Below are positions 38,876 to 48,972 of a stretch of DNA of 64,000 nt, one piece after another (position 1 is the first letter of the stretch; each line of letters starts with the position of its first letter). The notes beneath the pieces are model-generated. The model had not been told where the DNA came from. It saw only the letters and a list, made by a program, of their open reading frames with translations, and ran no database searches. The stretch lies in contig ASZZ01000006.1 in NCBI GenBank assembly GCA_000430305.1, positions 62,001-126,000 of the forward strand. The letters run 5' to 3'. The position numbers and the translations under genes were made by a program. Origin of the DNA: Streptococcus mitis 17/34 (lineage in GTDB: Bacteria > Bacillota > Bacilli > Lactobacillales > Streptococcaceae).

Positions 38876-38912
38876 AGCCTTCTAGGAGAAAAGTCTTCCT
38901 AGGAGGCTATTT
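38876..38912 (+). terminator. Terminator after patB
   Basis: AGCCTTCTAGGA / TCCTAGGAGGCT (near-perfect) with a short loop is followed by ATTTT. Confidence 0.75.
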
Positions 38913-38958
38913 TCGTAGGGAATATGGTATAATGAAAAGATAAGGTACAGGTAAAAAT

Positions 38959-41900
38959 ATGGCTAAATTGATTCCGGGGAAAATCCGTATCGAAGGCGTT
39001 GCCCTTTATGAAACTGGTAAGGTTGACATCATCAAGGAAAAGAACAATCGGCTCTATGCTCGCGTTGCAGAAGAAGAACTGCGCTATAGTTTAGAGGATG
39101 ATTTGGTTTTTTGTGCTTGCGATTTTTTCCAAAAGAGGGGCTACTGTGTGCATTTGGCAGCGCTGGAGCATTTTTTGAAAAATGATGAGCGTGGTCAAGA
39201 AATCTTGCAGAGTCTGGAAGAAGGTCATGAAGAAAAAGAGGCCGTTGAAACCAAGGTGACCTTGGGTAGCAAATTTTTGGAACGAATCTTATCTCCGAAA
39301 TCAGACCGAGCTTATGAATTATCAGCTGTTGGTCAGGTGGAAGCAGGAACTAATCATATCTTGTGGACTCTTAGAATCAGGCAAATCAATAGCCAAAAAT
39401 ACTACGTCATTCGGGATATTCCACTCTTTTTAAAAGTCGTTGAGAAGAGAAAACCTTATATGATTGGCAAAACTTATGAGGAGTCTCTATCTTGGGAAGC
39501 CTTTAATGAGGAAAGTCAAGAGCTTCTGACTTTCTTGCGAGGACTGATGGAGGAAGGACAGGCTCCAGATCTCTTTTTCCAAAATCAAGGTCGGCACCTC
39601 TTTTTTCCTCTGACCTTTTTTGAGCAGGGTGTGAATTTATTGATGACCTTACCCCATTTTCAATTTGACCATCAAGTGGATAGCTATCAGGTTTTCTTTT
39701 TTCAGGATATGCATGCTGATGCTAATTTATTTGCCTTTACAGTAACAGAATACTCGGATTATTTTGAAATGGAAATCAGTGAGAGTCCAAGGGTCAATGT
39801 CTTTTATCAGGGAGCCGTACTTTTCCATAAAGGACAGGTTTATTTTCTAGGAGACCAGCAGATGCGTCTTCTAAAGGAAATCAAAGCGTTGCCTGTGGAT
39901 CAACATGGGAAAAAACACCTGCAATTTGATAGCAGTGACCGCGATAAGTTGGCTTCTTGTCTGACTCTTTTTGGCCAGATGGGGACTGTTTCAGCTACAG
40001 AACGCTTACAAATCAAAACGTTTTCGCCATCGTTTTACTTTGACAGGGAAGAGGATAATCGGATTCGTTTAGAAATTCAGTTTGATTATGGGAATAGACA
40101 GGTATCTAGCCGACAAGAGCTAGAAGAATTGCCATTTTCGAGTGATGCGGACTTAGAAAAAAGAGTTTTCCAAGTCTGTTTGTCTGCGGGCTTTGAAGCA
40201 GACTTTCAATCTTGGCGTCAGGCCTTAAAAGCAGAATCTGTCTATCATTTCTTCCATGATATCATTCCAGTTTTTGAAAAACTGGGGAATGTTGACCTAT
40301 CAGACAGATTAGAAGAACTTTATAACCTAGCGAGCCCTCAAGTGCAGATTGCTTCCAAGGGAGGTCTCTTAGAAATCCAGTTTGATTTTCAAGATATTGC
40401 CCAAGAGGAAATTGACCAAGCCATGCAGGCCTTGGTTGCCAACAAGGATTTTTACATTGATTCATCTAATCAAGTCTACTTTTTTGATGAAGAAACCAAG
40501 AAAATTCGCCAAAATCTACAGGAACTGGGGCAGCTTGAATTAAAAGATGGGGCTTTGCAGGCTCGAAAATCCTTGGCCTACAGTTTAGCTCATCTTTTTG
40601 AAGGGCGAGATCGTGTTTCTTTTTCACAAGAATTCCAGAATCTGGCCCACGATTTGACGCATCCAGAGGACTTTCCTCGACAAGCAACTCAGGTTCAGGC
40701 TGACTTGCGAGATTATCAGGAAAAGGGAATCGGCTGGTTGCAAATGCTCCATCATTATGGTTTTGGTGGGATTTTGGCTGATGATATGGGACTTGGGAAA
40801 ACCCTTCAGACCATTGCTTTTTTGACCAGTCAAGTGACAAAAGAAAGTCGGGTTTTGATTCTCGCTCCGTCGGGTTTGATCTACAACTGGGCAGATGAAT
40901 TTCAGAAATTTGCTCCACAGTTGGATGTGGCTGTCGTTCATGGATTGAAAGCTAGTCGTGAAGAGATTCTTGCCGAGAACCATCAGATCTATGTGACTAG
41001 CTATGCTACCTTCCGTCAGGACAGTGAGCTTTATCAGGGGATGGCCTTTGACTTCCTTTTCTTAGATGAAGCTCAGGTCATGAAAAATGCCCAGACCAAG
41101 ATTGCCCAGACCATGAGACAATTTGTGGTGCCGTCAGTCTTTGCCTTGTCAGGAACTCCTATTGAAAATCATTTAGGTGAGTTGTGGTCTATTTTCCAAA
41201 TCGTCATGCCAGGACTCTTGCCAGGCAAGAAAGAATTTATGAAATTGCCAGCTGAGCGCGTGGCTCAGTTTATCAAGCCTTTCGTCATGCGGCGCAAGAA
41301 AGAAGAAGTTCTGACTGAATTACCAGACTTAATCGAAGTGGTTTATAAAAATGAACTGGAAGACCAGCAAAAGGCTATCTACCTAGCCCAGTTGCAACAG
41401 ATGCGAGACCGTCTGGCGCAAGTGTCAGATCAGGAATTTCAGCGAAGTCGGGTGGAAATCTTATCTGGTCTGATGCGCTTGCGTCAAATCTGTGATACGC
41501 CTGCCCTCTTTATGGAGGATTATCAGGGAGCCAGCGGCAAACTAGATAGTCTCCGAGACTTGCTGGTACAGGTGGCAGACGGTGGACACCGTGTCTTGAT
41601 TTTCTCCCAGTTCAAGGGAATGTTGGAGAAAATTGAACAAGAACTGCCAGACTTGGGCATGACTTCCTTTAAAATTACGGGTTCAACCCCAGCCAAGGAA
41701 AGACAAGACATGACCAAGGCCTTTAACCAAGGGGAAAGAGATGCCTTTCTGATTTCCCTTAAGGCAGGTGGGGTCGGTCTAAATCTGACAGGTGCTGATA
41801 CGGTTATCTTGGTTGATCTTTGGTGGAATCCTGCAGTGGAAGCGCAAGCCATTGGCCGTGCCCATCGGATGGGACAGGAAGAAACGGTTGAGGTCTATCG

Positions 41901-42057
41901 CTTGGTAACCAAGGGAACCATTGAAGAAAAAATTCAGGAACTCCAAGAACAAAAGAAACATCTGGTGTCACAAGTATTGGACGGAACAGAGTCACGTGGC
42001 AGTCTGACCCTAGCAGAAATTAGAGAAATTTTGGGAATTTCTGAAGTCAGCACTTGA
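38959..42057 (+). CDS. SWIM zinc-finger SNF2-family DNA helicase/ATPase
   Basis: The 1032-residue protein has an N-terminal SWIM zinc finger (about 52-70, CACDFFQKRGYCVH), a long middle region, and a C-terminal SNF2 ATPase (about 575-1025). Motifs seen are ILADDMGLGKTLQTIAF (I), FLDEAQVMKN (II), LSGTPIENHLGELWSI (III), LKAGGVGLNLTGAD (V) and QAIGRAHRMGQEE (VI). It is a cytosolic double-stranded DNA translocase, probably remodelling protein-DNA or transcription complexes in the way of RapA; the precise role in streptococci is unknown. A TATAAT lies at about 38931. Next genes: unknown protein and murC. Confidence 0.92.
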   Translation: MAKLIPGKIRIEGVALYETGKVDIIKEKNNRLYARVAEEELRYSLEDDLVFCACDFFQKRGYCVHLAALEHFLKNDERGQEILQSLEEGHEEKEAVETKVTLGSKFLERILSPKSDRAYELSAVGQVEAGTNHILWTLRIRQINSQKYYVIRDIPLFLKVVEKRKPYMIGKTYEESLSWEAFNEESQELLTFLRGLMEEGQAPDLFFQNQGRHLFFPLTFFEQGVNLLMTLPHFQFDHQVDSYQVFFFQDMHADANLFAFTVTEYSDYFEMEISESPRVNVFYQGAVLFHKGQVYFLGDQQMRLLKEIKALPVDQHGKKHLQFDSSDRDKLASCLTLFGQMGTVSATERLQIKTFSPSFYFDREEDNRIRLEIQFDYGNRQVSSRQELEELPFSSDADLEKRVFQVCLSAGFEADFQSWRQALKAESVYHFFHDIIPVFEKLGNVDLSDRLEELYNLASPQVQIASKGGLLEIQFDFQDIAQEEIDQAMQALVANKDFYIDSSNQVYFFDEETKKIRQNLQELGQLELKDGALQARKSLAYSLAHLFEGRDRVSFSQEFQNLAHDLTHPEDFPRQATQVQADLRDYQEKGIGWLQMLHHYGFGGILADDMGLGKTLQTIAFLTSQVTKESRVLILAPSGLIYNWADEFQKFAPQLDVAVVHGLKASREEILAENHQIYVTSYATFRQDSELYQGMAFDFLFLDEAQVMKNAQTKIAQTMRQFVVPSVFALSGTPIENHLGELWSIFQIVMPGLLPGKKEFMKLPAERVAQFIKPFVMRRKKEEVLTELPDLIEVVYKNELEDQQKAIYLAQLQQMRDRLAQVSDQEFQRSRVEILSGLMRLRQICDTPALFMEDYQGASGKLDSLRDLLVQVADGGHRVLIFSQFKGMLEKIEQELPDLGMTSFKITGSTPAKERQDMTKAFNQGERDAFLISLKAGGVGLNLTGADTVILVDLWWNPAVEAQAIGRAHRMGQEETVEVYRLVTKGTIEEKIQELQEQKKHLVSQVLDGTESRGSLTLAEIREILGISEVST

Positions 42058-42104
42058 AAAATCAAGACAATACGCTATAATGAAGTGTTGAAAGGAAATA
42101 GAAA

Positions 42105-42722
42105 ATGAAACAAGAACGATTTCCATTGGTGTCAGATGACGAGGTCATGTTGACTGAAATGCCAGTCATGAACTTGTACGATGAGTCTGATTTGATCAGT
42201 AATATCAAGGGAGAATACCGTGATAAAAATTATCTGGAGTGGGCTCCTATTACTGAAGAAACACCAGTCAAACCGATTGAAAAGCAAGTAGAGAAACCTA
42301 AAAAGGCTCCTTTAGGGGTTAAAAAAGAAGGAAAGAGCTATGCGGAGGTGGCGCGTGAAGAAGCGCGTGCGGACTTGAAAAAGAAACGCTCGGCAAGCTA
42401 TTTGACTAAGGACATCACTCCTACAAGACGCCACTCACAACCAAGCCCAGTTAGGCAGAGCAATCAACCTACCGCGCCTTTCCAAAAGGAAAATCCTGGT
42501 GAGTTTGTCAAATATAGCCAAAAATTGACCCAGTCTCATTACATCTTGGCGGAAGAAGTCAATTCTATCCCTACCAAGAATGAAGAAGTGTCAGTACCTG
42601 CTCCAAAGAAAAACAACTATGATTTTCTAAAGAAGAGCCAAATCTACAATAAAAAAAGTAAACAAACAGAACAAGAACGTCAGGTTGCCCAAGAGTTGAA
42701 TCTGACCAGAATTACAGAATAG
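42105..42722 (+). CDS. Hypothetical basic/proline-rich protein upstream of murC
   Basis: This 205-residue, highly charged protein has no transmembrane segment and contains Lys/Pro-rich, probably disordered, stretches (about 60-130). I do not recognise a domain; the pneumococcal homologue at the same place is also uncharacterised. It has a TATAAT about 25 nt upstream and GAAAGGAAATAG before the ATG, and ends 10 bases before murC. It is therefore likely transcribed with murC, and a wall-synthesis or division role is conceivable but unsupported. Confidence 0.75.
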   Translation: MKQERFPLVSDDEVMLTEMPVMNLYDESDLISNIKGEYRDKNYLEWAPITEETPVKPIEKQVEKPKKAPLGVKKEGKSYAEVAREEARADLKKKRSASYLTKDITPTRRHSQPSPVRQSNQPTAPFQKENPGEFVKYSQKLTQSHYILAEEVNSIPTKNEEVSVPAPKKNNYDFLKKSQIYNKKSKQTEQERQVAQELNLTRITE

Positions 42723-42732
42723 GGGAGAAAAC

Positions 42733-44067
42733 ATGCCAAAGACATATCATTTTATCGGAATTAAGGGATCAGGGATGAGTGCCTTGGCCTTGATGTTGCA
42801 CCAAATGGGGCATAAGGTACAGGGATCAGATGTTGAAAAGTACTACTTTACTCAACGTGGTCTTGAGCAGGCAGGAATTACCATTCTTCCTTTTGATGAA
42901 AAGAATCTAGACGGTGATATGGAAATTATCGCTGGAAATGCCTTCCGTCCAGATAACAACGTCGAAATTGCCTATGCAGACCAAAATGGCATCAGTTACA
43001 AACGTTACCATGAGTTCCTTGGTAGCTTTATGCGTGACTTTGTTAGCATGGGAGTAGCAGGTGCGCACGGAAAAACTTCAACGACAGGTATGTTGTCACA
43101 CGTCTTGTCTCACATTACAGATACTAGTTTCTTGATTGGAGATGGAACAGGTCGTGGTTCGGCCAATGCCAAATATTTTGTCTTTGAATCTGACGAATAT
43201 GAGCGTCATTTCATGCCTTACCACCCAGAATACTCTATCATCACCAACATTGACTTTGACCATCCAGACTACTTCACAAGTCTAGAGGATGTTTTCAATG
43301 CCTTTAACGACTATGCCAAACAAATTACCAAGGGGCTTTTTGTCTACGGTGAAGATGCAGAATTGCGTAAGATTACAGCCAATGCTCCGATTTATTATTA
43401 TGGCTTTGAAGCTGAGGGCAATGACTTTGTAGCTAGTGACCTTCTTCGTTCAACAACTGGTTCAACCTTCACCGTTCACTTCCGTGGACAAGAGTTGGGA
43501 CAATTCCATATTCCAACCTTTGGTCGTCACAATATCATGAATGCGACAGCCGTTATTGGTCTTCTTTACACAGCAGGCTTTGATTTGAATTTGGTGCGTG
43601 AACACTTGAAAACATTTGCTGGTGTTAAGCGTCGTTTCACTGAGAAAATTGTCAATGACACAGTGATTATCGATGATTTTGCCCACCATCCAACAGAAAT
43701 CATTGCGACCTTGGATGCGGCTCGTCAAAAATACCCAAGCAAGGAAATCGTAGCAATCTTCCAACCGCATACCTTTACAAGAACCATTGCCTTGTTGGAC
43801 GATTTTGCTCATGCTTTAAACCAAGCAGATGCTGTTTACCTAGCACAGATTTATGGGTCAGCTCGTGAAGTGGACCATGGTGATGTCAAGGTAGAAGACC
43901 TAGCCAATAAGATTGACAAGAAACATCAAGTGATCACTGTTGAAAATGTATCTCCACTCCTAGACCATGACAATGCTGTTTATGTCTTTATGGGAGCAGG
44001 AGATATCCAAACCTATGAATACTCATTTGAGCGTCTCTTGTCTAACTTGACAAGTAATGTTCAATAG
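42733..44067 (+). CDS. murC: UDP-N-acetylmuramate--L-alanine ligase
   Basis: This 444-residue Mur ligase attaches L-alanine to UDP-MurNAc, the first amino acid of the peptidoglycan stem. Rossmann start [16 protein letters not shown] loop [29 protein letters not shown] and [10 protein letters not shown] are all intact. GGGGAGAAAAC lies upstream. Two acetyltransferase genes follow with 9 nt spacing and then overlap, forming a probable operon from 42105. Confidence 0.97.
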   Translation: MPKTYHFIGIKGSGMSALALMLHQMGHKVQGSDVEKYYFTQRGLEQAGITILPFDEKNLDGDMEIIAGNAFRPDNNVEIAYADQNGISYKRYHEFLGSFMRDFVSMGVAGAHGKTSTTGMLSHVLSHITDTSFLIGDGTGRGSANAKYFVFESDEYERHFMPYHPEYSIITNIDFDHPDYFTSLEDVFNAFNDYAKQITKGLFVYGEDAELRKITANAPIYYYGFEAEGNDFVASDLLRSTTGSTFTVHFRGQELGQFHIPTFGRHNIMNATAVIGLLYTAGFDLNLVREHLKTFAGVKRRFTEKIVNDTVIIDDFAHHPTEIIATLDAARQKYPSKEIVAIFQPHTFTRTIALLDDFAHALNQADAVYLAQIYGSAREVDHGDVKVEDLANKIDKKHQVITVENVSPLLDHDNAVYVFMGAGDIQTYEYSFERLLSNLTSNVQ

Positions 44068-44076
44068 GATGTTCCC

Positions 44077-44538
44077 ATGGAAATTCCAATTAAAATCATT
44101 CAGGCAAGTAAGTCTGATTTGGCTGAAATAGAGGTACTTCAAACTTCGTCTTTTCCAGCTGAAAAGCAGCAACCTTCCCATATTTTAGAAGAAAGTATCC
44201 GTAAGTGTGCGGATACCTTTCTTCTAGCTAGGGATGAAAATCAACTTTTAGGCTATATTCTATCAAGGCCTCAGTCAGACAATCCGCAATGTCTAAAAAT
44301 ACATTCTTTAGTCATCGAGTCTGACCATCAGAGACAGGGCTTGGGAACACTTCTTCTTGCAGCCTTGAAAGAGGTGGCAGTTGAGCTGGATTACAAAGGG
44401 CTTCGTTTGGAGAGTCCTGATGAGTTGCTTTCTTATTTTGAAATGAACGGTTTCATTGATGAAGAAACTTCCCTTTATGCAACTAGTCAGGGTTATAGTA
44501 TGATTTGGTTTAATCCTTTTTATCTGGAGGCACAATGA
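44077..44538 (+). CDS. GNAT-family N-acetyltransferase
   Basis: This 153-residue GNAT protein has the acetyl-CoA loop SDHQRQGLGTLLLAALKE and a C-terminal YFEMNGFIDEETSLY. The substrate is unknown. It overlaps the following acetyltransferase by four bases (ATGA) and follows murC closely, matching pneumococcal gene order. Confidence 0.88.
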   Translation: MEIPIKIIQASKSDLAEIEVLQTSSFPAEKQQPSHILEESIRKCADTFLLARDENQLLGYILSRPQSDNPQCLKIHSLVIESDHQRQGLGTLLLAALKEVAVELDYKGLRLESPDELLSYFEMNGFIDEETSLYATSQGYSMIWFNPFYLEAQ

Positions 44539-45028
44539 AAATTAGACAAGCAAGATTAGAAGATTTGGATCGGATTGTCGAGATTGAACTAGAGAATTTC
44601 TCGGTTGAAGAAGCCATTCCTCACTCTGTTTTTGAAGCGCATTTGCGAGAAATTCAGACCTCTTTTCTGGTTGCGGAAAAAGAGGGTAGAATCATGGGTT
44701 ATATAGAAGGGCCAGTTGGCCCCCATCGCCATCTGCAAGACCAGTCCTTTACAGAAGAGATAGAAGATTATGGTCATAATCCTGGTGGCTATATCTCTGT
44801 GACCTGCCTCTCCATTGCTAAAGAGGCACAGGGGCTAGGACTGGGTCAGAAATTGCTATCAGCCTGAAAGATCTGGCTCTTGAACACGAAAGAGAAGGCA
44901 TTAATCTAACCTGTCATGACTATCTCATCGCTTACTATGAAAAACATGGATTTGTCAATGAAGGCCTGTCCCAGTCAACTTTTGCAGGGGAAACTTGGTA
45001 TGATATGGTCTGGGAAGCTAAAAAATAA
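44535..45028 (+). pseudogene. GNAT-family N-acetyltransferase, frameshifted
   Basis: The frame from 44535 carries KIRQARLEDLDRIVEIELEN and the acetyl-CoA loop EAQGLGLGQKLLSA, then stops at 44867. The remainder, LKDLALEHEREGINLTCHDY to MVWEAKK (stop 45026-45028), continues in another frame. One extra C near 44863 restores a single ~164-residue GNAT protein. It lies between its paralogue and mltG. Substrate unknown. Indel error or recent pseudogene. Confidence 0.82.
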
Positions 45029-45031
45029 GCT

Positions 45032-45057
45032 AGAAAAGCATGCTAGGTTGCTTTTCT
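45032..45057 (+). terminator. Terminator before mltG
   Basis: AGAAAAGCA / TGCTTTTCT hairpin is followed by TTCGTTTTT. Confidence 0.7.
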
Positions 45058-45107
45058 TTCGTTTTTAAGATATAATATTATGGATTGTCAACGAGGAGGA
45101 TAAACTT

Positions 45108-46865
45108 TTGAGTGAAAAGCCAAGAGAAGACGAAAAATTAAGCTTTAAAGAGCAGATTTTACGTGATTTAGAACGAGTCAAAAAATATGAAGAAGATCAG
45201 GAAGAAGTTAATTTAGCTTCAATAAAACCCCAACTTTCTTCTAAAAATGATCAGTCAATAGAAGATTTGATGGAAGATTCTCTATCAGCTGTAGAGGATA
45301 TTATGAGAAACGCTCCTACCGTGCCGACTCACCCCAGCCAAGATTTACCAGCTTCTCCATCAGATGAGATAAAAAGAGAAACTCTTACTGTTCCAAGCCA
45401 TCCAAGTCAAGATGTTCCTTCTTCTCCCGCAGAAGAGGCTGCAAGACAAGCTTCACTTACTCCTAGTCACCCGAGTCAAGAAGGACCTTCTACTCCATCA
45501 GCGGAAGGAGTATCAAGACCAACTCCAGGACCTGTTAGTCCTAGAAACGTAGAGAAGGAATTTAATGAAATCCCAACAAGGGTAGCTGTTTCTTATAAGA
45601 CAGAAGGTCAGAGAGAGGTAAAAAGAGAAGTTCCTACTTCACAACCAGTAGTGGAAAAGAAAGTAGTGGAAAAGAAAGCTGTAGAAGAAATGCCTGTAAC
45701 TCCACGTCGTAGCCGTCGTGAGACAGTTCAGCCTACTAAGAAGAAAAAATCAGGATTCAAGGCCTTCTTTATTTCTTTACTAATTTTCCTAGGCTTGATT
45801 TCAGCAGGTGCTTACTTCGGTTATCAGTATGTTCAGTCGTCTTTGCAGCCTGTGGATGCTTCATCTAAACAATATGTGACAGTGCAAATCCCAGAAGGAG
45901 CCAATGTTCAAACAATTGGTTCAACTCTTGAAAAGTCTGGCTTGATTAAACATGGAGTGATTTTTGCTTTTTATGCGAAATATAAAAATTATTCAGATTT
46001 GAAGTCTGGCTATTACAATTTGCAAAAGAGCATGAGTACAGAAGACATCATCCACGAACTACAAAAAGGTGGAACAGCTGAAGCTCAAGAACCTGCGCTT
46101 GCGAATTTAACAATTCCAGAAGGTTATACGATTGATCAAATTGCACAAGCAGTAGGTCAATTGCAAGGTGACTTCAAAGAGCCTTTGACAGCTGATGCCT
46201 TTCTAGCTAAAGTTCAAGATGAGAACTTTATCAGCCAAGAAGTTGCCAAATATCCTAGTCTACTTGAAAGCTTGCCTACAAAGGAAAGTGGCGTTCGTTA
46301 CCGTTTGGAAGGTTTCCTCTTCCCAGCTACTTACTCTATCAAGGAAAGTACAACTATTGAAAGTTTGATTGATGAGATGCTGGCAGCTATGGACAAGACT
46401 TTGGCACCTCATTATAGTGCGATTAAGTCTAAAAATTTGACAGTTAATGAATTGTTGACTATAGCTTCACTCGTAGAAAAAGAAGGTGCTAAGACTGAAG
46501 ATCGTAAGTTGATTGCAGGTGTATTCTACAATCGCTTGAATCTTGGTATGCCACTTCAAAGCAATATTGCAATCTTGTATGCTCAAGGAAAACTTGGTCA
46601 GAAGATTAGTCTTGCTGATGATGCTGGAATTGATACGACAATTAATTCACCGTATAATGTTTATACGAAAGTTGGTTTGATGCCAGGTCCAGTAGATAGT
46701 CCAAGTTTGGATGCCATCGAGGCAAGTATTAATCAGACTAAGAGTGATAACTTATACTTTGTAGCTAATGTTACAGATGGCAAGGTCTATTATGCTGCTA
46801 CTCAGGAGGAGCATGATCGTAATGTCGCTGAACATGTCAATAGCAAATTAAACCAAACAAACTAA
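45108..46865 (+). CDS. mltG: Endolytic transglycosylase MltG (YceG-like)
   Basis: The 585-residue membrane protein has a long cytoplasmic part (1-213) containing three PSHPSQ-type repeats (about 66-135), a single transmembrane helix (about 215-236) after Arg/Lys-rich sequence, and an extracellular YceG domain. The YceG domain includes LTIASLVEKEGAKTEDR (catalytic Glu), FYNRLNLGMPLQSN and SPYNVYTKVGLMPGPV. It cleaves nascent glycan strands during wall growth. The start is TTG with an excellent AGGAGG. TATAAT is at about 45070. It is followed by a perfect hairpin and then greA. Confidence 0.93.
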   Translation: MSEKPREDEKLSFKEQILRDLERVKKYEEDQEEVNLASIKPQLSSKNDQSIEDLMEDSLSAVEDIMRNAPTVPTHPSQDLPASPSDEIKRETLTVPSHPSQDVPSSPAEEAARQASLTPSHPSQEGPSTPSAEGVSRPTPGPVSPRNVEKEFNEIPTRVAVSYKTEGQREVKREVPTSQPVVEKKVVEKKAVEEMPVTPRRSRRETVQPTKKKKSGFKAFFISLLIFLGLISAGAYFGYQYVQSSLQPVDASSKQYVTVQIPEGANVQTIGSTLEKSGLIKHGVIFAFYAKYKNYSDLKSGYYNLQKSMSTEDIIHELQKGGTAEAQEPALANLTIPEGYTIDQIAQAVGQLQGDFKEPLTADAFLAKVQDENFISQEVAKYPSLLESLPTKESGVRYRLEGFLFPATYSIKESTTIESLIDEMLAAMDKTLAPHYSAIKSKNLTVNELLTIASLVEKEGAKTEDRKLIAGVFYNRLNLGMPLQSNIAILYAQGKLGQKISLADDAGIDTTINSPYNVYTKVGLMPGPVDSPSLDAIEASINQTKSDNLYFVANVTDGKVYYAATQEEHDRNVAEHVNSKLNQTN

Positions 46866-46895
46866 AATTATGTGATGCTTCACATAATTTTCTTT
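46864..46895 (+). terminator. Terminator after mltG
   Basis: A perfect 12-bp stem, AAAATTATGTGA / TCACATAATTTT, has a 4-nt loop. It overlaps the stop codon by two bases and is followed by CTTT. Confidence 0.8.
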
Positions 46896-46926
46896 AGAAA
46901 ATATCATCAGAAGAAAGTTGAGAAAA

Positions 46927-47409
46927 ATGGCAGAAAAAACATATCCTATGACCCTTGAGGAAAAGGAAAAACTTGAAAAAGAATTAGAAGAATTGAAATT
47001 GGTCCGCCGACCAGAAGTGGTAGAACGTATTAAGATTGCCCGTTCATACGGTGACCTTTCTGAAAACAGTGAATACGAAGCAGCTAAGGATGAACAAGCC
47101 TTTGTCGAAGGACAAATCTCTAGCTTGGAAACAAAAATCCGTTACGCTGAAATCGTTAATAGCGACTCAGTTGCCCAAGACGAAGTAGCGATTGGTAAAA
47201 CAGTCACTATCCAAGAAATTGGTGAGGACGAAGAAGAAGTTTATATTATCGTAGGTTCAGCTGGTGCGGATGCCTTTGCAGGTAAGGTTTCAAATGAAAG
47301 CCCAATTGGACAAGCCTTGATTGGTAAGAAAACAGGTGACACAGCAACCATTGAAACACCTGTTGGTAGCTATGATGTAAAAATCTTGAAGGTTGAAAAA
47401 ACAGCCTAA
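46927..47409 (+). CDS. greA: Transcription elongation factor GreA
   Basis: The 160-residue protein has an N-terminal coiled coil ([20 protein letters not shown]), the acidic tip region [18 protein letters not shown], and a C-terminal globular domain with [14 protein letters not shown]. It enters the RNA polymerase secondary channel and stimulates cleavage of backtracked RNA. I chose the ATG at 46927; an earlier TTG has no family support. The ribosome site is poor (GAAAGTTGAG). A terminator follows. Confidence 0.96.
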   Translation: MAEKTYPMTLEEKEKLEKELEELKLVRRPEVVERIKIARSYGDLSENSEYEAAKDEQAFVEGQISSLETKIRYAEIVNSDSVAQDEVAIGKTVTIQEIGEDEEEVYIIVGSAGADAFAGKVSNESPIGQALIGKKTGDTATIETPVGSYDVKILKVEKTA

Positions 47410-47414
47410 AAACA

Positions 47415-47460
47415 GAAAAAAGGAGTGGGGAGGCAATGCGCTTCACTCACTCCTTTTTCC
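47415..47460 (+). terminator. Terminator after greA
   Basis: GAAAAAAGGAGTG / CACTCCTTTTTCC form a long stem with a large loop and T-rich 3' arm. Confidence 0.8.
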
Positions 47461-47484
47461 ATTTTAAATTGAATTGGAGACGAT

Positions 47485-48847
47485 ATGAGTTCAAAGAAGA
47501 AAAAAAATAAGATGGAGCGTGGTCTGACCAATCGTCACGTGCAGGTTATGGCCATTGCTGGAACAATCGGAACAGGACTCTTTTTGGGAGCGGGTCGCTC
47601 TATTAGCCTAACAGGTCCTTCTATTGTACTGATTTATATGATTACTGGGGCTTTTATGTTCCTCATGATGCGTGCGGTTGGGGAAATGCTCTATCAGGAT
47701 CCTGAGCAACATACCTTTATCAACTTTATCACGCGCCATTTGGGTAAGGGCTGGGGTTATTTCTCGGTTTGGTCTTACTGGCTATCCGTTGTCTTTATCG
47801 GTATGGCGGAAATCACAGCAATTTCTCACTATGTTCAGTTTTGGTTCCCTAGCTGGCCAAGTTGGATGATTGAGATTGGATTTTTGACCATTCTAGCCTT
47901 GGTCAATCTGATTGCGGTTAAGCTCTTTGGGGAAGTCGAGTTTTGGTTTGCGATGGTCAAGATTGTGGCTATTTTAGCATGATTGCCACAGGAGTCTTTA
48001 TGGTCTTGACGGGCTTTAAGACACCTCATGGAGTAGCAAGTTTGGCCAATATTGCTGACAATTTCTCCCTCTTCCCTAATGGGGGAATCAACTTTGTCAT
48101 GGCCTTCCAGATGGTATTCTTTGCCTACCTCATGATTGAGTTTATCGGGGTAACGACTTCTGAAACCAAAAATCCACGTCAGGTCTTGCCAAAAGCCGTT
48201 AAGGAAATTCCTTTGCGTATCGCCTTTTTCTACGGTGGTGCCCTATTAGCCATCATGGCTATCATTCCTTGGCGTGAACTTGCTTCTGCTGATTCTCCTT
48301 TTGTAACAGTATTTGAATTGGCAGGTATCAAGTGGGCAGCAGCTTGATTAACTTCGTCGTTTTGACATCAGCAGCTTCTGCCCTTAACTCAACCCTTTAT
48401 TCAACAGGTCGTCATTTGTATCAGATTGCCCATGATTCGCCAAATCGCTTCCTAAAAGCAATCAAAGCAGATACTCTTTCTCGCCACAACGTGCCACAAA
48501 ATGCCATCATTGCTTCAGCAATCTTGATTGCCCTAGCAGCCTTTATCAATGTCTTGCCAGGTGTTTCGGATGCCTTTGCCTTGATTACGGCATCGTCATC
48601 TGGTGTCTATATCGCTATCTATATCTTGATTATGGTGGCTCACCTTAAATACCGCAAGTCACCAGACTTTATGGCGGATGGCTATCTCATGCCCCATTAT
48701 CGTTTCCTAAATCCCTTAACCATGCTCTTCTTTGCCTTTGTCTTTGTAACTCTCTTTTTACAAGAGTCTACTCTTATGGGAGCAATCGGTTCAGCTATCT
48801 GGATTATCGGTTTTGGTATTTATAGCCAGTGGAAATTTAGAAAATAA
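47485..48847 (+). pseudogene. Amino acid permease (APC superfamily, AroP/CycA type), two frameshifts
   Basis: The protein is an APC-family amino acid/proton symporter with about 12 helices: GLTNRHVQVMAIAGTIGTGL (helix 1 signature), then FFAYLMIEFIGVTTSETKNP, and ends IWIIGFGIYSQWKFRK. Three consecutive frames are needed. One C is missing near 47979 (AILA|MIATG) and one base near 48345 (WAAA|LINFVV). The restored length is about 454 residues, normal for the family. Substrate unknown, but AroP/CycA/LysP-like transporters are the nearest type. GGAGACG precedes the ATG. Its stop codon starts a 38-bp repeat seen again at 53701. Confidence 0.85.
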
Positions 48848-48882
48848 ATTTGAAACTCATCAACTCAGGTTGGTGAGTTTTT
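48845..48882 (+). repeat. Direct repeat copy 1: permease stop codon plus terminator
   Basis: This 38-bp segment starts at the TAA of the permease and includes the hairpin AAACTCATCAA / TTGGTGAGTTT plus T run. It recurs at 53701-53738 with one difference (G versus C). Confidence 0.85.
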
Positions 48883-48896
48883 GCTTTAAACTCAAG

Positions 48897-48934
48897 TCAA
48901 AAAAGCACCAGAGTCAACTGACTTTGGTGTTTGT
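48897..48934 (-). terminator. Terminator of the Rgg-type regulator gene
   Basis: On the minus strand the stem ACACCAAAGTC / GACTCTGGTGC is followed by TTTTTT. It lies 39 bases after the regulator's stop. Confidence 0.7.
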
Positions 48935-48972
48935 GAAGTTATAAACATGTTGCTCTAGATTGATGTGGATAG

